Source: UBA7957 sp965224675
GTDB taxonomy: Bacteria > Pseudomonadota > Gammaproteobacteria > Granulosicoccales > Granulosicoccaceae
DNA: 64,000 nt
Reading direction: 5' to 3'
Assembly: GCA_965224675.1 (NCBI GenBank)
Contig: CBDDAA010000002.1
Coordinates: forward strand, 2,046,001-2,110,000
This document shows positions 45,426 to 53,166 of the stretch, in pieces. Position numbers and translations under genes: made by a program. Positions within the stretch are counted from its first letter, which is position 1, and each line of letters starts with the position of its first letter. A model generated the notes under the pieces. That model did not search any database, had not been told where the DNA came from, and saw only the letters and a list, made by a program, of their open reading frames with translations.

Positions 45426-46213
45426 TGGAAGAGATACTTGCCGAATATCAGATTTGGTTTGTGTCTATAGCGCTTACCCTTCCACGCATAGTGGTTGTTT
45501 TCACTTTTCTGCCATTTTTTGCTGATAAAAGCATGCCATTAATGGTACGAAGTGGGGTTGCATTAGTATTGTCAACCGTTGTGGTTCCCGGGATTGCTGC
45601 TGAGCTTTCATTACAGGTATTAAGCGCCACTGACTATTTCTTCATTGCCCTGAAAGAAATCTTTATTGGCATCCTGATTGGTTATTTGACCGCGACCATG
45701 TTCTGGGTGCTAACTGCAGTGGGATTTTTCATTGATTCCCAGAGAGGAGCCATGAACCCTGATTTGTTCAATCCGGCGGCCGGCGGTAGTACCACCCCGC
45801 TAGGTTCGTTTTTAGTACAGGTTGGGGTGACTTTATTCTTTTCAAGTGGTGCAATCCTGATATTCCTGGGTGGTCTGTATGAAAGCTACATTACCTGGCC
45901 CGTTCTAAACTATTTTCCGTCTTTCGATTGGTCGTCGGCCGATTATTTCCTCAGCCAAATTGATCTGCTTTTCTATTTGATGTTGCTACTGGCCGGACCC
46001 ATTGTAATGATTATGTTTGTTGCTGAATTTGGTGTGGCACTAGTCGGTCGGTTTGTTCCACAGATAAATATTTTTATATTGGCAATGCCTATAAAAAGCG
46101 CCATCGGATTTTTCCTGCTTGCACTCTATGTATCATTTCTCGTCAAATATATACATGTAGAACTATTCAGCTTTAGCAGAATATTTATCGAGTTAAATGA
46201 GGTGATGCGATGA
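45425..46213 (+). CDS. sctT: T3SS export-gate protein SctT (YscT/FliR-like)
   Basis: A 262-aa polytopic protein with about six to seven helices. Typical parts are L-P-R-I-V-V-V-F-T-F-L-P-F-F near the N-terminus, the K-E-I-F-I-G-I-L-I-G-Y segment and Q-I-N-I-F-I-L-A-M-P-I-K-S in the C-terminal half, where FliR/SctT family members have N-x-F-x-x-x-x-P-x-K. It starts at GTG 45425 inside the sctS stop and ends four bases into sctU (ATGA). Confidence 0.93.
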   Translation: MEEILAEYQIWFVSIALTLPRIVVVFTFLPFFADKSMPLMVRSGVALVLSTVVVPGIAAELSLQVLSATDYFFIALKEIFIGILIGYLTATMFWVLTAVGFFIDSQRGAMNPDLFNPAAGGSTTPLGSFLVQVGVTLFFSSGAILIFLGGLYESYITWPVLNYFPSFDWSSADYFLSQIDLLFYLMLLLAGPIVMIMFVAEFGVALVGRFVPQINIFILAMPIKSAIGFFLLALYVSFLVKYIHVELFSFSRIFIELNEVMR

Positions 46214-47247
46214 GCGGTAGCAGTAGTAGCAAAACCGAAAAACCGACGGCAAAAAAGCTACGTGATGCGAGAAAGAAAGGCCAGGTTGCGAAAAGTAAAG
46301 AAGTGGTTTCTACCCTATCGCTATTTATTACGGGAATATACTTCTGGCTGGCCTGGGATTCGATCATGACAACGTTAAAAGAAATTATTCTCTTGCCTGC
46401 ATTGCTTTCAAATATTGGTTTTTCACAGGCGTTAGGGATAATGTTGGATCAGATTATTGTCAGTAGCATTTATTGGATTATCATACCGTTTATCGCTATA
46501 AGCCTGCTCTCTGCAGTTTTAGGTAATATTTCGCAATTTGGATTTCTCCTGGCCATAGATCCGATTATTCCTAAATTTAGCAAAATTAATCCAACCAGTG
46601 GGTTCAAGAAAATATTTTCTAAAAAATCAGTATCTGATACAGGACTTGCATTAGTAAAAGTATTGGTCATAGGTTTGGTTGTATACTTTTTGATAAAGTC
46701 ATCTTTGCCGGAGTTGATACACGACATATCAAAATGTGACGTGACCTGTAATCAGGCATTATTACAGGAGCTGGTATGGCGTTTGATAGCCTTTCTTATG
46801 CCGCTATTGATCGCAGTAACCTTGATTGATGTGATACTTCAGAAAGCCTTTTTTATCAAGGAGCAGATGATGACAAAAGAAGAGGTCAAACGTGAGCTCA
46901 AAGACAGTGAAGGTGATCCGTTGATAAAAGGTAAACGCAAGCAGGAGCACACTGATCTGGTGATGAATAGTCTGCAGGATAAGATAAAAGCATCAAAGGT
47001 TTTAATATCCGACATTGATAAAGCTATAGCGATACGCTACGAAAGAGGCGAGACACCACTTCCTGTTATTATGGCGATGGGTAGTCAAGGTATGGCACGG
47101 CAAATGGCCAAGGTGGCAAAATTGGAGAACGTCTCAATCGTCGAAAACGCCCTGGCTGTGCAGATATTGAGTGATGATGGTAAAGTGGATGAATATATAC
47201 CGGATAGTTCTATTGAGTTGGTAGCGCAAATACTCAGGGGCGTATGA
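46210..47247 (+). CDS. sctU: T3SS switch protein SctU without the NPTH motif
   Basis: A 345-aa FlhB/YscU-family protein: basic N-terminus (E-K-P-T-A-K-K-L-R-D-A-R-K-K-G-Q), four membrane helices, then a cytoplasmic domain with the linker E-V-K-R-E-L-K-D-S-E-G-D-P and the strand R-G-E-T-P-L-P. Aligned without gaps from that strand, the self-cleaving N-P-T-H tetrapeptide is replaced by S-D-I-D (about residues 264-267). Asn and Pro, needed for autocleavage and for the switch to late substrates, are both missing. The rest of the domain is conserved, so the gene looks functional. It ends the sctQRSTU operon. Confidence 0.9.
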   Translation: MSGSSSSKTEKPTAKKLRDARKKGQVAKSKEVVSTLSLFITGIYFWLAWDSIMTTLKEIILLPALLSNIGFSQALGIMLDQIIVSSIYWIIIPFIAISLLSAVLGNISQFGFLLAIDPIIPKFSKINPTSGFKKIFSKKSVSDTGLALVKVLVIGLVVYFLIKSSLPELIHDISKCDVTCNQALLQELVWRLIAFLMPLLIAVTLIDVILQKAFFIKEQMMTKEEVKRELKDSEGDPLIKGKRKQEHTDLVMNSLQDKIKASKVLISDIDKAIAIRYERGETPLPVIMAMGSQGMARQMAKVAKLENVSIVENALAVQILSDDGKVDEYIPDSSIELVAQILRGV

Positions 47248-47627
47248 TTTGTATAAGCCCTGGGTTCAGGAAAGTAATGTGTCGTGTAGTGAAAGGATAT
47301 TGAGATGTGTCATCACTCGTTATGATTAAGATTATAGCTCGTCAAAACAATTGAATGTAGGGTTATTTTGAGGTGGAAGGATCATGCGTCCTTTTGCTGT
47401 TTGAAGTTACACATAACAGACCATAATCAAGGACAGGCATTATAAATTCACTACAGGAGACAGATTTGTCTTTTAGGGCAGCGACATTGCTCGATGAGTG
47501 AATATAGGCAATTTCGTCTCAAAATCTTTGATAACTGTGAGAACTCACCCAAATATTCGAATTACAGGCGTAGTAATCCCTTAACCCCATATTTTACCTT
47601 GATGAAAAGGGGCCTACGCGTTATGGC
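47248..47627. other. Non-coding gap after sctU, with hairpins
   Basis: 380 bases without a supported gene. About 130 bases after sctU a weak AAGGA / TCCTT hairpin followed by TT (47377-47394) may end its transcript. At 47568-47619 a composite hairpin (GCGTAG / CTACGC outside, CCCC / GGGG inside) lies nine bases past the transposase stop; it may be the transposase terminator or a REP-like element end. Confidence 0.45.
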
Positions 47628-48611
47628 TTATGCAGCTGATTTAAATCGCTTGCGTTTGCTAAACCGCTTGTAGTATCTCGCCTCAAAGTGCTGGCAGTTG
47701 TGTAGCCAGTCTTCATCGGCAATCTGTAAACGTTTTATGATACCCGGCAGTTGCTCGGGTATTGAACCTCGCTTGTCAGCACGAATCGCTCGACCCGAGA
47801 AATCCAACAGCTCAAGATAGTCTTTAAAGTGAAAGCAAACTCCTGATTTGTCTTCCTTGGTTTCGTTGCCCGAGAAAGATGATAGGGATTTGATTGGAAT
47901 GGGTGTGTTGCTAAGAAAATACTCGCCATTACCACCATGAGCGATGTATGACTTTATAGCGTCAGTGAGATTGAATCGGGGAGTGATGCGCTCTTTGATG
48001 CTGGTGTATTCACTGGATTCTGGTGTTGTTGCCAGAGCGGCCCGAACAGGATTCAGATCCACGTAAACCATGCAGGTCAATAAGGCTTCCTCGGTAAGCA
48101 ACGCCTGTGATTTAAACCGGGCCTCCCAAAAGTGCCCGGTACAGTTGTCCTCCTTGTTGGCTTGACGGGCAATGGGTTCATTTAAGCATTTCATAAACCA
48201 GCTTAGATCAGACAAGCGTTTTCGCCATAAGCAAACTAAATCATCGATGCTGTCCATTTCTGCTTTTGTTAGTAATTCACCACGCTGCTGACGTTGGATC
48301 AAGAGTGGGCCTTTATAGAGGGAAAGCCAGCGGTGGATCACATCGTTGGCACTCCACGCCTGACTTTCTTCAGGTGTGAGTTTTAAAGCGATGTGGAAGT
48401 GATTGCTGAGAATGGCGTAGGAACAAATTTCAATAGCAAACAACGATGATAATAAGCGAAGTCGATCTTCGATCCATCGCCGTCGATGTTCAAAGCTCTT
48501 TTGGGTCAGCGGGTCATTGCCGCACAAATAGGCGCGTCTGACACAGCGGGAAACAACGTGGTAATAGGGTGTATCGTCAATAGAGATCTGTTGATTTCTA
48601 GGTATTGTCAT
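47628..48611 (-). CDS. REP-associated tyrosine (Y1) transposase
   Basis: A 327-aa Y1-type HUH transposase related to IS200/RAYT proteins. The N-terminus D-D-T-P-Y-Y-H-V-V-S-R-C-V-R-R is diagnostic, the metal-binding HUH motif is S-N-H-F-H-I-A, and L-T-C-M-V-Y-V-D-L-N-P-V-R-A gives the catalytic-helix region. Start taken at ATG 48611 (M-T-I-P-R-N-Q-Q-I-S), which fits the family; the frame extends to 48689. RAYTs are usually single-copy and act on REP hairpins. Here it sits between sctU and sctD and seems intact. Confidence 0.88.
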   Translation of the reverse strand: MTIPRNQQISIDDTPYYHVVSRCVRRAYLCGNDPLTQKSFEHRRRWIEDRLRLLSSLFAIEICSYAILSNHFHIALKLTPEESQAWSANDVIHRWLSLYKGPLLIQRQQRGELLTKAEMDSIDDLVCLWRKRLSDLSWFMKCLNEPIARQANKEDNCTGHFWEARFKSQALLTEEALLTCMVYVDLNPVRAALATTPESSEYTSIKERITPRFNLTDAIKSYIAHGGNGEYFLSNTPIPIKSLSSFSGNETKEDKSGVCFHFKDYLELLDFSGRAIRADKRGSIPEQLPGIIKRLQIADEDWLHNCQHFEARYYKRFSKRKRFKSAA

Positions 48612-48953
48612 TAGGTTCATCCGTGAACTTGCTGTTGTGTTATTGCGTTGAGTGGTTGTGATGCTAAAGAAAATCGACCAGATTGTCAAAAAATAGTGCC
48701 TGTCTGTGTTCCGTTAGTCTGTGTTCCGTTGGTGTTTTAAAGAATGATTTATCAAGGTGGGGTTTATTAGTCGTTTACAGTTTGGTAATGGAGCTGATTT
48801 TCCTGATTCCTCCGGAATGCTTGAAGGTAGGGGTAAGAAAAGGAGGCATTTGAAGATTGTTGAAAAAAAGACATCGACACTAAGAATGTTGATATTTTTG
48901 TGGTTGAGGCTGTGAATGTCCAAACAAGTTGGTGAACAAGTTAAATGACGTCC
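48612..48953. other. Gap between transposase and toxin-antitoxin operon
   Basis: 342 bases with no supported gene. Two direct copies of CTGTGTTCCGTT occur at 48710-48733, close to the transposase start; similar repeats accompany this transposase family and may be part of its upstream recognition sequence. The remainder shows no clear signal. Confidence 0.4.
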
Positions 48954-48982
48954 TTGACGTTATAACGTTATAGCGCTATTCT
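48954..48982 (+). promoter_or_regulatory. Promoter and operator of the toxin-antitoxin operon
   Basis: TTGACG, a 17-base spacer and TATTCT form a good sigma-70 promoter 24 bases before the antitoxin start. The spacer contains two overlapping perfect palindromes, ACGTTATAACGT (48957-48968) and TATAACGTTATA (48961-48972). These are the kind of sites at which ribbon-helix-helix antitoxins repress their own operon. Confidence 0.7.
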
Positions 48983-49005
48983 TCGTGCAAACGAGGCATA
49001 GTCTA

Positions 49006-49239
49006 ATGAGTGAATTATCAAAAAGATCTACTGTTTACTTTGAAGCAGAAATACATCAGGCATTAAGAATTAAAGCTGCAACCACTCACCAATCTGTATC
49101 AGAAGTGGTAAACGAAGCAGTGCGCGTTGCCTTACGAGAAGATCAAGAAGATTTAGAAGCATTTACACAAAGAGCTGGTGAGGCAACTTTAAGCTACGAG
49201 GAGCTGCTAGAGGATTTAAAATCACATGGCAAAATATAG
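49006..49239 (+). CDS. Ribbon-helix-helix antitoxin
   Basis: A 77-aa protein. The N-terminal R-S-T-V-Y-F-E-A-E-I-H-Q-A-L-R-I-K-A-A strand-helix is a ribbon-helix-helix DNA-binding module, and the acidic C-terminal tail (E-D-Q-E-D-L-E-A-F) should wrap the toxin. GAGG lies nine bases before ATG 49006; an upstream in-frame start at 48985 would overlap the promoter and is rejected. It overlaps the toxin gene by 14 bases. Autoregulation through the palindromes upstream is likely. Confidence 0.85.
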   Translation: MSELSKRSTVYFEAEIHQALRIKAATTHQSVSEVVNEAVRVALREDQEDLEAFTQRAGEATLSYEELLEDLKSHGKI

Positions 49240-49489
49240 CCTTGTATTTAAAAAATCTGTAGCAAAAGACCTTCGGAATATTCAAAAAAAAGATATAAAG
49301 TGCATTTTAAAATGCATAGAACTGCTCTGCACTGACCCGAGGGCAGAGGGTTGTATCAAACTTTCAGGGCAAGAGCGTTATCGTGTAAGGCAAGGTGTGT
49401 ATCGTATTATTTACGAAATTCAAGAAACAGAACTTATTGTTATGGTTGTAAAAGTTGCTCACAGAAGTGTTGTATACAAAAATAGCTAA
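49226..49489 (+). CDS. RelE/ParE-family toxin
   Basis: An 87-aa basic protein with the RelE-like fold: Y-S-L-V-F-K-K-S-V-A-K-D-L at the start, I-K-L-S-G-Q-E-R-Y-R-V-R-Q-G-V-Y-R-I-I-Y in the core, and H-R-S-V-V-Y at the end (RelE-type basic and Tyr residues). It would be an mRNA interferase or gyrase inhibitor held inactive by the overlapping antitoxin. The pair probably stabilises this region or arrived with the mobile transposase segment. Confidence 0.88.
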   Translation: MAKYSLVFKKSVAKDLRNIQKKDIKCILKCIELLCTDPRAEGCIKLSGQERYRVRQGVYRIIYEIQETELIVMVVKVAHRSVVYKNS

Positions 49490-49860
49490 CGAATAAGATA
49501 CTGTCTTAAAAATCAACTCTAATTTTGGTATTCAAGCATTTTTTTGCGCAACGGCGTGGTACAGGTAGAAGTGGCGATGATCATAAACGATGGTAAGGGG
49601 CAAGCCATGTGCTTGCCTTTTATCTTTAGATAGCAAGGATCAAAGGCTTTACCAGACTTTAACACCCCGTAAGCTCGAAGTTAAGGCACGCTAATAGAAA
49701 ACATCTTCAGGGGTCTAGTGTAGGTCGTGAAATCTACACCGTCTGCAAACTAATCCTGCATTTCTTGTTTCTTCAAAAACTTAACCCAGACCGACCTTTG
49801 TTGGATTTCTCTGCTCATAACCGCCAATTATAGTGAAAGGATGTCTATGAACTACACACT
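49490..49860. other. Gap between toxin gene and sctD
   Basis: 371 bases between convergent genes. It holds a rho-independent terminator at 49599-49628 (listed separately). No other coding frame with a ribosome site or repeat was found; on the minus strand it would form the trailer of the sctC-sctD transcript. Confidence 0.45.
49599..49628 (+). terminator. Rho-independent terminator
   Basis: GGCAAGC / GCTTGCC, a perfect 7-bp stem with a 5-base loop, followed by TTTTATCTTT. It lies 110 bases after the toxin stop and reads on the plus strand, protecting the convergent sctD gene from read-through. Confidence 0.8.
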
Positions 49861-51129
49861 TCACCGACGACCATACAAATAATCCACATCTGTGCCTTTC
49901 TTGGATAGAACAATTTTCCCCGGTGAAATGGACTTTATTAAGTAGCCGTTATCCAGGAATGCACCTTCAATATACTTATTACCTTTTTTCGTAATCAAAT
50001 AGGCAGTAGTACCGATACTTACAGATCGAAGGGCAAGCTTGATGGATAATTTTTTTGTTTTTATATCACTTTCAAGTGGCGGTTCTTCGCCATATTTTTC
50101 CTGAAATGTTGAATGAACAATTTTCCAGTTTTCCATCTGAATACCATTAAGTGTGCCTTCAATTTTTAATATACCTCCAGTAGAAAGTACACTAAGCTTT
50201 TTCTGTAAACCCAGTTTCTTGATCTCATTTTGTAAAAAATCCAGACGTTGTTCCAATGTTTCCACTGCAGAATAATCAATATTCTTAACACCAGGAATGT
50301 CATAACGCAGTGTATCTACAATTGATTGCCGGGATGACTTGTCATCGACGAAACCCTTTAGTATCATTTCCCCTGCATTTTTTTTGGAGGCGCTAACCTG
50401 TAGTCTGTCGTACCCCAGTGCTCTTAATACACGTTTGGTATTATCTTTCAGATCGTCTATGGCATGTACACGATTGATAGCGGCAACCCCTGATTTGCGC
50501 AGTTTTTCTTCCAATTGTTTTACGGTTTTTGACTGCTGAACAAATCCGCTGAGTCGAATGGTGTTATTCGGTTGTTTAATCAATTGCAGCTTATACAGAT
50601 TCATTTCGTCCAGAACAGCCTGTATTTTTTGTTCTGCAGATACAATAGGAGAGCGCTCGGAAAAAAAGTCTCCTACAAATAAAACCAAAGCGACTACAAG
50701 CAGACTGGGTATCACGATGCGGGAATAAGGGATAAGAGCGAATATTGAACGTGAGTGACTTCCATCGGCGCTTAAAGAAGATTCGGCTGCCTTCTTTTTT
50801 ATCTTAGGCAGTTCAATTTTGTCAGGCCAGATAACATCTGATGGTGCCAAGGCAAAATGGGTATCACCAATGGTGATTACATCAAAATTGTCAACGATGC
50901 CTCCGCCTTGCGATACGGGCTTTCCCTTAAGGTATACGGGTAAAACAAACGGACGAATCGCAAGGCCCGAATCAGAAAGAATAATTCTCAAATGTTTTTC
51001 AGCCAGAGACTCGTCATTAAACACCAGATCGTTGCTTTCATGAGAACCAATATTGTAGTTGCCTTCATTAAGCTGGAGTTCTGCTCCACAATTGAGACCC
51101 GAAAGAATTTTAAGTACAAATTTATTCAT
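49861..51129 (-). CDS. sctD: T3SS inner-membrane ring protein SctD (YscD-like)
   Basis: A 422-aa protein: cytoplasmic FHA-type domain (about residues 1-100, with G-S-H-E-S-N-D-L-V-F), one membrane helix (about 139-158, I-V-I-P-S-L-L-V-V-A-L-V-L-F-V), then periplasmic ring-building modules of BON type (R-L-S-G-F-V-Q-Q-S-K-T-V, I-L-K-G-F-V-D-D-K). This is the YscD/PrgH position in the injectisome basal body and marks the locus as non-flagellar. It follows the sctC-like gene by 74 bases on the same strand. Confidence 0.88.
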   Translation of the reverse strand: MNKFVLKILSGLNCGAELQLNEGNYNIGSHESNDLVFNDESLAEKHLRIILSDSGLAIRPFVLPVYLKGKPVSQGGGIVDNFDVITIGDTHFALAPSDVIWPDKIELPKIKKKAAESSLSADGSHSRSIFALIPYSRIVIPSLLVVALVLFVGDFFSERSPIVSAEQKIQAVLDEMNLYKLQLIKQPNNTIRLSGFVQQSKTVKQLEEKLRKSGVAAINRVHAIDDLKDNTKRVLRALGYDRLQVSASKKNAGEMILKGFVDDKSSRQSIVDTLRYDIPGVKNIDYSAVETLEQRLDFLQNEIKKLGLQKKLSVLSTGGILKIEGTLNGIQMENWKIVHSTFQEKYGEEPPLESDIKTKKLSIKLALRSVSIGTTAYLITKKGNKYIEGAFLDNGYLIKSISPGKIVLSKKGTDVDYLYGRR

Positions 51130-51203
51130 AATCCGTTCATCATTTAAAGTTTACTGCTATCGTGCAGTCCGTTTATATCCACTCTCTGGGAAGACACACG
51201 AGA

Positions 51204-51962
51204 TTAATTGAGTACTGAGGTTTTTACAGGGTCAATTGACGGCGACTTTTCATAAGTCGTGCGCCGAGACATTTTTTGTGTTTTAGAGACACGCTTGCTA
51301 TCGATACGTGTTTTTTTTTGTCCAGGTCTTTTTGTGCTGAATCGGATAATGCCATCCTTGTCTTTCCAGCGATAGACAGTCGGCTTTTGTGCAATCACAC
51401 GTTTTCTGGGTTTGTGAACTTTGATATCAAGTACAGCTGACATTTCCAGTACCATTGAAATAAACCGTTCAGGCCCTGAAAAATAAACCAATTGATCATT
51501 TTTGGCTTTTCGCCAGGAGAACCTCGAATCCAGAATGCCCAGTTTTTCCAACTCGGCTGAAAAATCAGACACCGATATGTGCTTAAGTCGGACAGTGCCT
51601 GTATGAATTTCACCCATTGAATAGACATAGAGCATTTGTCCATCGTAGTACCATGTCAAATGGTAGGCGCTCATTAGATGATTGAAAAATTCTTTTGGTT
51701 GCATATAACGAAAGTCCAGATTGACTTCACTTTTTATTTTTTGGCTAACGACAACCGGAACATCCTGACTGGTCATAAGTGCTGAAATGACTTCACTTAA
51801 CGCCTCATTATCCGAAAAATGAGAATAGGGAACTGCGTTCCATGGCACTTGTAGGGCATATACCGGATTGTTGATTATCATTAGTGAAGCAATCAGAGTC
51901 ACGGGCAGTAATTGTCTGAAACAAGTGTGAAGATGTAGAACGCTAAACTGAATATTACACAT
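51204..51962 (-). CDS. sctC: Truncated SctC-like protein (secretin N0-N1 only) with DUF4124-like tail
   Basis: A 252-aa exported protein (signal peptide about residues 1-36). Residues 38-175 match the periplasmic N0-N1 part of T3SS secretins: V-P-W-N-A-V-P-Y-S-H, D-V-P-V-V-V-S-Q-K-I, L-T-W-Y-Y-D-G-Q-M-L-Y-V-Y and Y-F-S-G-P-E-R-F. The outer-membrane secretin pore domain (normally 300 or more further residues) is absent. Instead V-Y-R-W-K-D-K-D-G-I-I-R-F-S resembles DUF4124, followed by a basic tail. The stop is genuine in the sequence given, and no secretin domain lies downstream in any frame noticed. It could cap SctD or recruit an outside pore. Confidence 0.8.
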   Translation of the reverse strand: MCNIQFSVLHLHTCFRQLLPVTLIASLMIINNPVYALQVPWNAVPYSHFSDNEALSEVISALMTSQDVPVVVSQKIKSEVNLDFRYMQPKEFFNHLMSAYHLTWYYDGQMLYVYSMGEIHTGTVRLKHISVSDFSAELEKLGILDSRFSWRKAKNDQLVYFSGPERFISMVLEMSAVLDIKVHKPRKRVIAQKPTVYRWKDKDGIIRFSTKRPGQKKTRIDSKRVSKTQKMSRRTTYEKSPSIDPVKTSVLN

Positions 51963-52277
51963 TAATCACTTCTCTGCTAACCGCTTGCTGTTACATTCCA
52001 TGGAATAAAGAAGATCATGATCAAGCCGTTGTTAATTCTCTCAATTACAATAACGCTTGATGTAGTGTAAAGTTTTAGCCGATACGCTTGGCTTGAATTG
52101 GATAAAATTTATTGTGTTTTCTACTATAGTAGTCCAATCGATATAGGCCATTCGATAGTAGTCAAAGACTGCTTATTCTGATACTGTTGAGTATGTTATA
52201 TCTGCGCCACTGGTAAACAATGGCTATGCAATATTACCGTAACTGAATAGATTGGCTTTGTGCAGAGGTGGATAACT
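51963..52277. other. Divergent gap between sctC-like gene and small orphan gene
   Basis: 315 bases carrying promoters for both directions. It includes a partial match (TTCGATAGTAGTC then GACTGCT, 52151-52172) to the sequence repeated upstream of the candidate substrate genes further right, with a three-base insertion. No further gene seen. Confidence 0.4.
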
Positions 52278-52532
52278 ATGGACATTCGAGATACTGCAAA
52301 AACTGCAGTTGTTAGTGGTAATCGAGCCAATTTCGATTATTCATATAATCGTGGAGCTAACGAGCATACCTTGGTAGATAAGGCTTCGCAGTCGGTAACA
52401 ACCTTGAGCGATGTAGAACAGATTAAATTTGACGATGGCTGTTATAAGTGCCTTAACAGTCTTTTTGGTGGTCTTTATAAAGAAGGTGGGGTTGCTGCAA
52501 TGACGGAACAGTTGACCAGAGATATACGCTAG
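52278..52532 (+). CDS. Small unknown protein inside the T3SS locus (84 aa)
   Basis: An 84-aa soluble protein, starting at ATG 52278 with GAGG nine bases ahead. It is polar, with a central C-Y-K-C pair and F-G-G-L-Y near the end; no signal peptide or membrane helix. It is not recognised. Its size is near that of T3SS needle or chaperone proteins, and it lies alone on the plus strand between sctC and sctO, so it may be a small T3SS component or secreted protein. That is inference from position. Confidence 0.6.
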   Translation: MDIRDTAKTAVVSGNRANFDYSYNRGANEHTLVDKASQSVTTLSDVEQIKFDDGCYKCLNSLFGGLYKEGGVAAMTEQLTRDIR

Positions 52533-52671
52533 CAATTTGTTAGAATATTAAAAAGCAAGCAAGGTTATTCTCCTGATTTTACGTCGAATGTGTGCCAGGA
52601 TTATTCAATGTGTTGTCCCTTGTAACAGAAATTCCCGGATATGGGTTTGACTAAGCCAGGAATTAAATTAT

Positions 52672-53166
52672 TTATTGCTTATGTAGCCAGGTCGTTGCAT
52701 TGCTATCTTCCACTTCCACTTCTTCCTTGTATTCTTTGTCTTCCTGATAAGCGGCAACCTTGTCATTATAAAATTGTTCCATTTTTTCGGTTTTAGCACA
52801 AGCCTTATTATAAATGCAACGTTGCTGATTGACTTTTACCAGCATCTGTTTTTCTGCGTTCACACCGTTCTCAAGTTGCCGCTCCTGTGTTTTTTGTTTT
52901 TTGTCAAGATCATTAAGTTTGGCCTGGTATTGCAGTATATTTTTTATCGATAGCAGGCTTTCAGGTTGTGCCAGATCAGAGATAAGCTGATTTTGTTGTT
53001 GCTTTTTATCAAGTAGAAACATCTTCAATTTCTCTTCGAGCTTAAGTTTCTTCTCTTTTGACTGCTCATAATTCAAACGACGTTGTGTCAATTCCCGAGC
53101 GCAGTTATTTTGACGAAAACGCGTAAGTTCCAGCAATTGAGTGACTCGAACCAAAACCTCTTTCAT
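52672..53166 (-). CDS. sctO: T3SS stalk protein SctO (YscO/FliJ-like)
   Basis: A 164-aa, highly charged protein that is nearly all coiled coil (heptads about residues 5-150), with many Lys, Gln and Glu. Size and structure match YscO/FliJ, the stalk that sits in the ATPase ring and contacts SctV. Sequence conservation in this family is low; the assignment rests on the coiled coil and on the four-base ATGA overlap with the ATPase gene sctN directly upstream, the usual sctN-sctO order. Confidence 0.75.
   Translation of the reverse strand: MKEVLVRVTQLLELTRFRQNNCARELTQRRLNYEQSKEKKLKLEEKLKMFLLDKKQQQNQLISDLAQPESLLSIKNILQYQAKLNDLDKKQKTQERQLENGVNAEKQMLVKVNQQRCIYNKACAKTEKMEQFYNDKVAAYQEDKEYKEEVEVEDSNATTWLHKQ

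Noticed and set aside
43383..47247. Flagellar export genes (fliMPQR, flhB) instead of T3SS
   Set aside because: No other flagellar gene is present, SctD with FHA and BON-type parts and a secretin N0-N1 protein are encoded, and sctQRSTU order with the sctVNO unit is that of injectisomes.
48710..48733. Two direct repeats CTGTGTTCCGTT considered as integron attC or CRISPR-like repeats
   Set aside because: Only two copies, no spacer structure or integrase; more likely part of the transposase upstream region.
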